Assembly: GCA_043228905.1 (NCBI GenBank)
Contig: JBHGNT010000004.1
Location: 2,232,001-2,296,000 of the forward strand
Source of the DNA: Azolla caroliniana
Taxonomy: Eukaryota > Polypodiophyta
Direction of reading: 5' to 3'
Length of the DNA: 64,000 bases
Part shown: positions 23,261 through 33,700 of the stretch, in pieces
How positions within the stretch are numbered: the first letter of the stretch is position 1
How the letters are laid out: each line of letters opens with the position of its first letter
Position numbers and translations under genes: made by a program
The notes under the pieces: model-generated
Told to the model about the DNA's origin: nothing
Databases searched by the model: none
What the model saw: the letters and a program-made list of their open reading frames with translations, nothing else

Positions 23261-23588
23261 ATTAGCTATGTCCTTGACATAGCTAATTAGCTATGCAAAA
23301 AGCTACCATTGATAAATAGTCATTTTAGTAAAAAGCCATCATTAATAAATTAAGTATGCAAAAAACTACCATTGAAAATACTAGAGTGTTTTAATTACAT
23401 ATGTAAATGAGTGCCATAAATGTGCAACATAAATTGATGTGTGCACCATAAATGTGTACCATAAATTATATATCGAATTCCTAGGTCCATTATGCATGAT
23501 CCTTTGCCACATCACGTAGGCCATCTCTAGTTGAGTACTGTGGGTTAGTTGCTACCACTGTTGCTAAACCCTATCGAGTCCACCTGCC

Positions 23589-24335
23589 GCCACTCTACAC
23601 TAAGGGGCCGCTACTGTGCGTTCCAAGCATCATCAAAGAGCTGCTCAATCTGACGGGGTTCTCTTCTCTGTGACACTCTACACTCAGGGGCCACTACTGT
23701 GCATTCCAAGCATCATCAAAGAGCTGTTCAATCTGACGGGGTTCTCTTCTCTGTGCCACTCTACACTCAGGGGCCATTACTGTGCGTTCCAAGCATCATC
23801 AAAGAGCTGTTCAATCTGAGGGGGTTCTCTTCTCTGTGCCACTCTACACTCAGGGGCCATTACTGTGCGTTCCAAGCATCATCAAAGAGCTGTTCAATCT
23901 GAGGGGGTTCTCTTCTCTGTGCCACTCTACACTCAGGGGCCGCTGCTGTGCGTTCCAAGCATCATCAAAGAGCTGTTCAATCTGACGGGGTTCTCTTCTC
24001 TTTGCCACTCTACACTCAGGGGTTGCTACTGTGCGTTCCAAGCATAATCAAAGAGCTATTCAATCTGACGGGGTTCTCTTCTCTTTTCCACTCTCACTCA
24101 GGGGCCGCTACTGTGCGTTTCAAGCATCATTTGTAACTGTTCAATCTGACGGGGTTCTCTTCTCTTTTCCACTCTCACTCAGGGGCCGCTACTGTGCGTT
24201 TCAAGCATCATTGGTAACTGTTCAATCTGACGGGGTTCTCTTCTCTATGCCACTCTATTCTCAAGTGCCTTCTATGTGCGTTTCAAGCATCATCGGTAAC
24301 TGTTCAATCTGACGGGGTTCTCTCCTCCATTGCCA
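23589..24335 (+). repeat. About nine tandem copies of an 83-bp unit
   Basis: The unit contains ctctacactcaggggcc, ctgtgcgttccaagcatc and gttcaatctgacggggttc. The first six copies are spaced exactly 83 bp. Later copies (from about 24110) are shortened by loss of part of the 'catcaaagagc' segment. The array lies between the left end of N4 and the transposase start. Its open frames are by-products of the repeat. Confidence 0.9.
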
Positions 24336-24658
24336 TCATTCTATACTCAGTTGCCACTACTGTCCAGTCCCGGATTGCTTCCACATTTCGATTTGACGGA
24401 GTTCACTCATCCAACGGCAACATTCTACACTCAGTTGTTGCCATTGGTCGGTCTTGGATCGCCTCCTCAACTGTTGGATCCAACAGAGTGAAATCCTCTA
24501 CTGTTCGGTCTTGGATTGCAATAACTTTTCTGTCTATTGATTATCTTGTGTATTGTTGTGTCTAATCTTGTGTATTGTGTGGAATATTTTTGTGTATTGT
24601 TGTTGCCCATAGCCATCTTTAATACTTGTTTTTTTTTCTGGAAATTTAGGGTTTTAAC

Positions 24659-27600
24659 ATGTCTAGCCAAATGGAAGGGGAAGAAGGGTGTTTAGAATTA
24701 CCCCTCAATGATCATAAGGATAGGGATGATGTTATCAGGACACAACAAGCCATACGAAACTATTGGGCAGAAAAAAAAGGAAACATCGTCAATTGTTGAA
24801 GGATACGAAAGCCACACTCAGTAAAGGTAAGGATAGTTTAGCTGAGAATGTAAGTAATGCGACTACCATCATAGAGAGAAAGGTTGTAGACTATTTCAAT
24901 GTTCAAACCAAGCACATCAGCAATGAAGAAAAGAAGGTAGTACTTTATGGAATATGTAATGATCCATCGATAAAGGACTTAGTTGATTGTGATGGTCTTA
25001 ATGCAAACATATCATCTATTTTAGTAAATAATCTTCGTAATAGTTTCGTATCCATGAGCAGGTCAGAAGATGATCTTGTCTTAAAAAGGTCTAGTCTAAT
25101 GATGTTACTTAATAGTGATGTTGACGATATAAACATCAGTGAGCTATCTAAGGTAATTGGTGTTAGTAGAAAAACAGTGTACAATACAATGAACCGTATA
25201 ATTTCCTCGGGTGAAGGAACTAGTCTACTAAAGCTAACTACAAGATGTAAGCCAATGACACCCATAACATTTGAAATCAAGGATGTAATCACAATGTTTT
25301 GGACTAATGAGAGTAGGGTTTCACCCAATAAAAAGGATTTATGCAGGAAACGTGTTGGAAGAAATCAATACGAGGAGCATCCCATTCATCTTCTTGATGT
25401 ACCTCAGGTATTTACATTTATCTCAACATTTCTTTTGACTCTACTCGGAAAGTTAATTAGCTCAGTTAGCAGAAAAGCTAATTAGCTTATCAGTTACATT
25501 TACCTCAGTTAGCTAATAGGATCGCTACTACATAGGTAACTAGCTACTCTCAATAGTTACTACCATGATAGCTAATTAGCTATTCTCAATAGCTAATTTA
25601 GGTACTACCAGATAATTAGCTGTACTGCTAGCTAGTTAGCTATCATGGTAGCTAGTTAGCTATTTCGTTATTACCAGCTAATTAGCTACTAGGAAAGCTA
25701 ATTAGCTACCATGATAGCTAATTAGCTACTATGATAGCTACTACATAGGTAACTGGCTACTCTCAATAGCTACTACCATGATAGCTAATTAGTTAGGATA
25801 GCTAATTAGCCACCATTATAGCTAATTAGCTACTAGACCAGCTAATTAGCTACCATGATAGCTAATTAGTTACTAGGACAGCTAATTAGCCACCGTGATA
25901 GCTAATTAGCTACCATGATAGCTAATTAGCTACTATACCAGCTAATTAGCTACCATGATAGCTAATTAGTTACTAGGAAAGCTAATCAGCCACCATTATA
26001 GCTAATTAGCTACTAGACCAGCTAATTAGCTACCACGATAGCTAATTAGCTTTCCTAGTAGCTAATTAGCTACCATGATAGCTAATTAGTTACTAGGAAA
26101 GCTAATTAGCCACCATGATAGCTAATTAGCTACTAGACAAGCTAATTAGCTACCATGATAACTAATTAGTTACTAGGAAAGCTAATTAGCCACCATGATA
26201 GCTAATTAGCTACTAGAGCAGCTAATTAGCTACCATGATAGCTAATTAGCTACTAGGACAACTAATTAGCTACTAGGACAGCTAATTAGCTACCATGATA
26301 GCTAATTAGCTACTACGACAGCTAATTAGCTACCATGATAGCTAATTAGCTACTAGAATAGCTAATTAGCTACCATGATAGCTAATTAGCTACTACGACA
26401 GCTAATTAGCTACCATGATAGCTAATTAGCTACTAGGACAACCAATTAGCTACTAGGACAGCTAATTAGCTACCATGATAGCTAATTAGCTACTACGACA
26501 GCTAATTAGCTACCATGATAGCTAATTAGCTACTAGAATAGCTAATTAGCTACCATGATAGCTAATTAGCTACTACGACAGCTAATTAACTACCATGATA
26601 GCTAATTAGCTACTAGGACAACTAATTAGCTACTAGGACAGCTAATTAGCTACCATGATAGCTAATTAGCTACTAGAATAGCTAACTAGCTACTAGAATA
26701 GCTAACTAGCTACTAGAATAGCTAATTAGCTACTAGGATAGTTAGCTAGTTACGAGAATAACTAATTCCCCTTTATTACGCAGGTCGATTTATTTATTAG
26801 GTTCAAACGAATGCATCCAACTATCAAAGTTCAACTACGAACATTCGAGTCTCTTAAGCCACACTTTGTGAGACGCTTAAAGGATCGATACACATGTTGT
26901 TGCATTTACCATGTACAGATGGGTTTTCTGAAGGACTCTGTTAATCTACTACGTCACCATAGCGCATCCCTAACTAATACAGTTTGCACATGTGGGTGCC
27001 CAATCTGTCGATCAAGCCCGCAAGAGGAGTGTAAATCATCTGAGCACGTTATCTCTTCCATGAGTTATTTATTAGATTCAATATTGTGTCCGAGAGAATC
27101 TGACGCTATCTTCCATATTCATAAATGTGTCATGGGTTTATGTCAAGATTGTGTCCCTACTAGATTTAGGTGGTGTCCAAATGAATTGAGTAGTGAAATA
27201 TTGATCTCTGTGAAGTTATTTGAGTCAGTGAACACCAATTTCGAAGGAAAGGTGTGTAAAAGAAAGGATCTAGTTCGGAAGATGCTTAAACCAAGGGATT
27301 TGGTGTCTCTGTTTGTAGTATCTCTAGGAAAGTTCATTAAACACAACTTCATTTATTCATGGCAGGCCCATCAGTTTAAGACTTGCATATCTGATTTCCC
27401 AAATGATGTAGTAGTCTCAGTAGTAGATTTCGCAGAGAATTATACTTTCAAGCAGCAGAATGAAATTCAATCTATGCATTGGTGTTCAGTTCAGGTAACC
27501 ATTTTTGTGCACATAACATATTTTCGAGTTTCAGGTGATGTTAAAAAAGTAATTCATTTCTTTATTTCCGATGATAAGAAGCATGATACCTTGTTCGTCC

Positions 27601-28624
27601 AACACTGTTTTAAGTTACATTGGCAGTGGTTATTAGCTCAACGTTTGGAGCTTACTCAACATTGGGTCTGGTCTGACGGAGCTGCGTCACAATTTAAGGC
27701 TCGACGTCCATTTTATTTTGTGGGGAGGTATCCTGCTATAACAGGTTTGGAGATGAGATGGAATTTTTTTGGGTCTGCCATGGTAAAGGTGAACATGATG
27801 GTGCAGGGGCTGTTATAAAGTGGGCACTTACCCATGAACAACTAAAGACAGATGGTGTGCACATGAATTGTGCATCACATGTAGTTGAATTTTTAAGAAC
27901 AAATATGTCGACGAGTGCCACAGGTGTTTATTCCTCGCAAGTTCGAGATATCAAACGTGAATTTTGGGAAGTGAAGATAGATGAAGTAAATAGGGAGAAG
28001 ACCTGGGAGTGCCAAGGAATTCCCGAATTGCGATCTCTGCATGCTGTTCGCGGTTATTCCAGGTTGGATGGTCATTGTATTGCGGTTAGAGAATTGACTT
28101 GTTTTTGCTTCCATTGTGTGCAGGGAAATTGGAGATATTGTCTAAACAAAGCATACATTCAGAATTGGGAGTATCACACTCTGAATGATAAGGAAGCAGT
28201 TGATGGAGAAACAGGGCAGAATGCTGACTTCACATATGAGGGACTTGGAGATACTTTGAGTGATGTCCTGAACGTTGGGGATAACTTCGCTGTAAATGCT
28301 GAAGAAGGCAATTCAGAGGGTGTTGATTTCTATATATTAAAGTGCACGGTTAGTAAACAGTGTGCAAGGCAGAATATTGTAGATGCATGGGGAAATTTTG
28401 TATCTGCCGGGACATTCTACATCGAAGGCATTTTTTATGCAAAACTAGATGACTACGAATATGTGTACAGGCTGTTAGAAGACAAACCAGCGGCGTATAT
28501 GTACTCTCATTTGGTCAGATGCATCAACGTCCCAATGTCAGAATACAATAGCTGCTCCGGTTTATACACTGTTGGTGCTAATGTGTATGAATGTATTTAC
28601 AATAGTATGCCATGGAATTTGTAG
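24659..28624 (+). CDS. N4 transposase (two exons, about 863 residues if two frameshifts are bridged)
   Basis: I place the start at ATG 24659 (MSSQMEGEEGCLEL). Exon 1 ends at 25407 (DVPQ, donor gtattt). Exon 2 starts at 26784 (acceptor acgcag; VDLFIRFKRM) in matching phase. Two homopolymer runs separate the frames by -1: A8 at 24771-24778 and T7 at 27764-27770. Exon 1 has a helix-turn-helix (ISELSKVIGVSRKTVYNTM, about 25135-25192). Exon 2 has a Cys-rich zinc segment (CTCGCPICRSS, HKCVMGLCQDC), then VVDFAENY (Asp about 27426), HWVWSDGAASQFKARR (Asp about 27674) and CHGKGEHDGAGAVIK (about 27776), which look like a DDE-type core. A second Cys cluster (CFCFHC) follows near 28100. AATAAA-type signals lie at about 28687 and 28742. 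The superfamily is not recognised with certainty. Confidence 0.8.
25408..26783 (+). repeat. Transposase intron made of AGCTAATTAGCT minisatellite
   Basis: The 1,376-bp GT-AG intron consists almost wholly of 20- to 40-bp units such as gctaattagctaccatgata and gctaattagctactaggaca. Each is built around the 12-mer AGCTAATTAGCT, which equals its own reverse complement. Dozens of copies are present. Higher-order repeats of about 180 bp are visible between 26270 and 26650. Confidence 0.92.
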
Positions 28625-29400
28625 CTACAAGTAGCACTTACCATGTTCTCTTGTAAAACAAACATGTATTTCGCGAAAACAGATCAATAAATTCGTTTGG
28701 AATCAATTTCTTGTATACAGTCTGCTTTCTGTGCTTCTTTCTCAATAAAATCATGTCTTTTTTGTTAAGTTTTAAGTTATAAGTTATAGCGAAATAGTCA
28801 TCAGTAGCTAATTAGCTATACAAATGCAGCTAATTAGCTGTACAAATGTATTTACAATAGTATGCCATGGAATTTGTAGCTACAAGTAGCACTTACCATG
28901 TTCTCTTGTAAAACAAACATGTATTTCGCGAAAACAGATCAATAAATTCGTTTGGAATCAATTTCTTGTATACAGTCTGCTTTCTGTGCTTCTTTCTCAA
29001 TAAAATCATGTCTTTTTTGTTAAGTTTTAAGTTATAAGTTATAGCGAAATAGTCATCAGTAGCTAATTAGCTGTACAAATGCAGCTAATTAGCTGTACAA
29101 ATGTATTTACAATAGTATGCCATGGAATTTGTAGCTACAAGTAGCACTTACCATGTTCTCTTGTAAAACAAACATGTATTTCGCGAAAACAGATCAATAA
29201 ATTCGTTTGGAATCAATTTCTTGTATACAGTCTGCTTTCTGTGCTTCTTTCTCAATAAAATCATGTCTTTTTTGTTAAGTTTTAAGTTATAAGTTATAGC
29301 GAAATAGTCATCAGTAGCTAATTAGCTGTACAAATGCAGCTAATTAGCTGTACAAATGCAGCTAATTAGCTATACAAATGCAGCTAATTAGCTGTCAATA
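28592..29400 (+). repeat. 255-bp tandem triplication at the transposase 3' end
   Basis: Units start at about 28592, 28847 and 29102, exactly 255 bp apart and nearly identical. Each contains the last codons of the transposase (NSMPWNL and stop), the presumed polyadenylation region (caataaattcg, caataaaatc) and two to four AGCTAATTAGCT motifs. Only the first copy is joined to the ORF. Confidence 0.92.
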
Positions 29401-29525
29401 GCTAAATAGTCATCAATAGAATGAAATCAACAATCTGCAACATATTCCTCAAATTACATAGTTGATAAGTACAGTGGGAACAAGTAATTAAATTCTTCAT
29501 TGAATAATGTCATCTCTTTACATAT

Positions 29526-30617
29526 TTATAAATTACCATTGGAAATGTCTACAAATCTCCTATAAACAGCTAAGCTCTTGCTAGTCAGTGGAACGAGTCT
29601 ACATATATTATCCGCATATTGAGCTCGGTATGGAGTCCACAACCATGCACCTAGTTGGCAGCTCACTGTTTGCACCAGGTACTGTTCAGGCATTTCCTCG
29701 GGTAGAATGAGACAGCATCTCCGAATATTGAAGTAGTGTCGGAAATGTTCTGTATCCAAAATCAATGTATTGTCAGCATTATATTCAGGCCAAGTAGCCC
29801 AAAAATCAGAAAGCCTCTTGAATCTTGCAGCTTCCATCTGCTCACAATTTTCTCGTGCCCATTGACCTTTAAAACGACTTCGCCATTTTGGGAAGAATCT
29901 TACCAAACACTTCCACACATCTGATTTTGGTTTTTCACTCCAAATAAACAAATCGAAGTACTCCACAGCCCACTCTAGAAACTGATTTGCGTCCCTCCTT
30001 GGCTGCATATATCTCACACTCATCAAGACTTTATCAAGCTCCAAGATCAAGGCTCTTCGCTCGACTTCTAGTGGTTTAGGTTTCCATTCCTGAAACTGAG
30101 CCGCTGTTACACCATTTTCTGGTAGGATACGATCAATCTCAATCAGCTCAGGTTCGGCTGACACAACTGGTGTCCTTTTCCTCTTTAAACCCCTAGTCGA
30201 CTGTGTTGGGCCTAGCTTCACATTCTGGTGCTCTTGTTTTGTCGACTTAGTTATCAATCCTTGGATTACCTCAGTGCATGTAGCTACTGTTCTGCTCGAT
30301 ATCAGTCCACTGGTATCACATGCTGCATCTACCTGCAACACCAAGTCATCCGTGCTACATGCTGCATCTACCTGCAACACCAAGTCATCCGTGCTACATG
30401 CTTGATCAACTTGTGTGACCAGATCACTTGTGTTAGTTGCTACATCTACTTTCAAGATGGGGCCCTTTAAACATGCCGCAACATCAACAGTATCCACACT
30501 GCCATTGGCCTTACGAGCAATAGAATCAAACCCTTTAGACTCTGCAACATCAGAAAACACCAACATATTCACACTCACAAAGTAACTACTAGTCTCACAA
30601 AACAATATCCTGAACAT
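29526..30617 (-). CDS. FCP1-like HAD-fold protein, N4 cargo (363 residues)
   Basis: The single open frame starts at ATG 30617. An alternative is an acceptor (gttgcag) at about 30546 with an upstream exon. Residues 73-100 hold a 13-residue tandem repeat (ACSTDDLVLQVDA), also a 39-bp DNA repeat, and residues 141-148 a basic stretch (TRGLKRKR) that could be a nuclear signal. Residues 185-320 resemble the FCP1/NIF (CTD-phosphatase) HAD domain: RRALILELDKVLMS, then FDLFIWSEKPKSDVWKCL, FKRLSDFW and NTLILDTEHFRHYFN. In active members the first motif is DxD and the last has DD; here they are ELD (193-195) and LDT, so the nucleophilic Asp is replaced by Glu and activity is doubtful. It converges on the transposase gene and lies downstream of the 610-residue gene. 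Confidence 0.72.
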   Translation of the reverse strand: MFRILFCETSSYFVSVNMLVFSDVAESKGFDSIARKANGSVDTVDVAACLKGPILKVDVATNTSDLVTQVDQACSTDDLVLQVDAACSTDDLVLQVDAACDTSGLISSRTVATCTEVIQGLITKSTKQEHQNVKLGPTQSTRGLKRKRTPVVSAEPELIEIDRILPENGVTAAQFQEWKPKPLEVERRALILELDKVLMSVRYMQPRRDANQFLEWAVEYFDLFIWSEKPKSDVWKCLVRFFPKWRSRFKGQWARENCEQMEAARFKRLSDFWATWPEYNADNTLILDTEHFRHYFNIRRCCLILPEEMPEQYLVQTVSCQLGAWLWTPYRAQYADNICRLVPLTSKSLAVYRRFVDISNGNL

Positions 30618-30790
30618 CAAAGAGTTTCAGTCATAGAACAACACTCTTCAAATTATCTTGGAAAAACATCATAGAGTTCCATTACATAATGTGGATCAAG
30701 CAACAACCAATCTGAGGTTTTACTTGTCCAATAGGATAGTAAAACTTCATAAAACCCTAGCAAAATCCCTAAGCTAACAATCATATCCAA

Positions 30791-33700
30791 CTAAACAGTA
30801 TTTCGCTCCACTACGTCTGGGCCCCTTGACCGAGTAACTGGTCTTGTTCCCGATCGTGGCCCCTTCTTCAGCCTTTTTCTGGTTGGTTCCCCATTTAGCC
30901 TTGCTTCTAGGACCCAATGCGCAAGTGTGTCCTCCTCCGACAACCTTCCCATCGCCTCAGCAGCTAATTGCACATCAGCCGTTTCTTGAACTAGCTTTTC
31001 AAGTACAGAGGGATCTGTTTGGACATTTTCAGTAGTTGGGCTCGGTGGGGTGGAATCAAGGTCTTGAGACTCGAAGAAATGTTGCATCAAGTGTTCATAA
31101 ACACTGTTGTTGTGAACCTCAGTTTTACATGTTGTTTCCACTATTTCATGGCATTTCACATCGTTGCCTAATTCAGTACACTGTTCCAAAAGAATAGGGT
31201 GCAGCTGATCTGAAGGAGATGTGATAGCAGGACTCTTACTTTCAGCCACATTGGCAGTAGTATCCTCATCTGTTGCAGCATCATCAGCACCAGACACATC
31301 ATGTGCCGTCCTTAATCCACAAGATTCTACAATAACATGACAGTTATTTAGGATATCTAATTAGCTACTTTACTAAACTATGGTAGAAGCTAGGATAGCT
31401 AATTAGCTAGTACGATAGCTAATTAGCTAGTATGATAGCTAATTAGGTACTTTACTCAACTATGGTAGTAGTTAGGATAGCTAATTAGGTACTTTACTCA
31501 ACTATGGTAGTAGTTAGGATAGCTTATTAGCTACTAGGACAGCTAATTAGCTGCCAGTAGCTAATTAGCTACTAGGATAGCTAATTAGCTGCCAGTAGCT
31601 AATTAGCTACTAGGATAGCTAATTAGCTGCCAGTAGCTAATTAGCTACTAGGATAGCTTATTAGCTACTTTACACAACTATGGCAGTAGCTACTAGGATA
31701 GCTAATTCGCTAGTAGGATAGCTAATTAGTTGCCAGCAGCTAATTAGCTAGTAGGATAGCTAATTAGCTACTAGGATAGCTAATTAGTTGCCAGTAGCTA
31801 ATTAGCTAGTAGGATAGCTAATTAGGTACTTTACTCAACTATGGTAGTAGCTAATTAGCTAGTAGGATAGCTAATTAGGTACTTTACTCAACTATGGTAG
31901 TAGCTAATTAGCTAGTAGGATAGCTAATTAGCTACTAGGATAGCTAATTAGCTGCTAGTAGCTAATTAGCTACTAGGATAGCTTATTAGCTACTTTACAC
32001 AACTATGGCAGTAGCTAATTAGTTACTAGGATAGCTAATTAGTTGCCAGTGGCTAATTAGCTAGTAGGATACCTAATTAGCTTTTTTACACAACTATAGT
32101 ACTAGCTAATTAGCTAGTACCATAGCTAATTACCTACTAGGATAGCTAATTAGCTACTTTACTAACTATGGTAGTAGCTAGGATAGCTAATTAGCTACTT
32201 TACTAACTATGGTGGTAGCTAGGATAGCTAATTAACTACAATGAAAGCTAATTAGCTACTTTCTCAACTATGTAGTAGCTAGGATAGCTTATTAGCTACT
32301 AGGACAGCTAATTAGCTGCCAGTAGCTAATTAGCTACTAGGATAGCTAATTAGCTGCCAGTAGCTAATTAGCTACTAGGATAGCTTATTAGCTACTTTAC
32401 ACAACTATGTCAGTAGCTAATTAGCTACTATGATAGCTAATTAGCTAGTAGGATAGCTAATTAGTTGCCAGTAGCTAATTAGCTAGTAGGATAGCTAATT
32501 AGCTTTTTTACACAACTATGGTACTAGCTAATTAGCTAGTACCATAGCTAACTAGCTATTAGGATAGCTTATTAGCTACTTTACACAACTATGTCAGTAG
32601 CTAATTAGCTACTATGATAGCTAATTAGCTAGTAGGATAGCTAATTAGTTGCCAGTAGCTAATTAGCTAGTAGGATAGCTAATTAGCTTTTTTACACAAC
32701 TATGGTACTAGCTAATTAGCTAGTACCATAGCTAACTAGCTACTAGGATAGCTTATTAGCTACTTTACACAACTATGGCAGTAGCTAATTAGTTACTAGG
32801 ATAGCTAATTAGTTGCCAGTGGCTAATTAGCTAGTAGGATAGCTATTTAGCTTTTTTACACAACTATGGTACTAGCTAATTAGCTAGTACCATAGCTAAT
32901 TAGCTACTAAGATAGCTAATTAGCTAGTAGCTCATTAGCTGCCAGTAGCTAATTAGCTAGTAGGATAGCTAATTAGAAAAGACTAAGCTTATTAGCTACA
33001 GTATGGTATACCTATTTGTTTTCTCCACTCATTTGGTAGAGTTGTACTGCAATCTCCCAAACAGAATGCAGCAATTCGACAGGCATGTTGAAAACAAAGC
33101 AGATGGTATGTGTGGTTGCATGGTTGTAGGTGAACCAACAAAGACGCAGTTTTGTCCTCCACACCTAACCCGCAAGCGATGCAACGTGCTTGAACTGTCA
33201 ATAAATCAATTTCTGGTTCTACTTCATTTGGTAAGGGAGCAAGAATGTTCAGGTCCAAATCCTGTCTGGTCCTTACCATTCCCTCCACAAAATGTAGCTT
33301 CTTCTTAAGGCAGCTAACTACCTATTCTTGATGAATGTATTGTTCCTTCAACGCAACAGAGAAATTTACCGATTAATTATTCTTGTTGTTGAAAGATACA
33401 CCAACTTTGCTCAGGAATCGTTAACTTACTTGAAGCTTATCCAAATTGTAATCTGCAACAGTATTTACACCTAGAAGGTCCAGGTTCATTGAAAGAACCT
33501 GGATCTCTATTTGCAGTTCTATTTTACGCTGGGGATCCAGTGGCCCCTCTAATTCAAGCTCCTGTTGCGCAACCTATTCCAGATAATGCTTGATTAGCAC
33601 ATTTTACCCGTTATTTATAACACAATCACATACCAGCAAAACAATAGTTACCTGAATCTTATTTCTAATTGTTGTAACAGCAGAAGTAACTTTGCTCTCC

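Noticed and set aside
23616-24312. A series of 60- to 93-residue ORFs with the same sequence
   Set aside because: They are frame products of the 83-bp tandem repeat, overlap each other, and lack a plausible independent start.
25440-26760. Regularly spaced palindromic repeats that look like a CRISPR array
   Set aside because: The spacers are repeats of each other, the array lies in a spliced intron of a eukaryotic transposon, and no cas genes are present.
27504-27535. Second transposase intron between gtaacc and tttcag
   Set aside because: The segment stays open in frame, reads as plausible protein (VTIFVHITYFRVS) and is only about 40 bases, so I keep it as coding.
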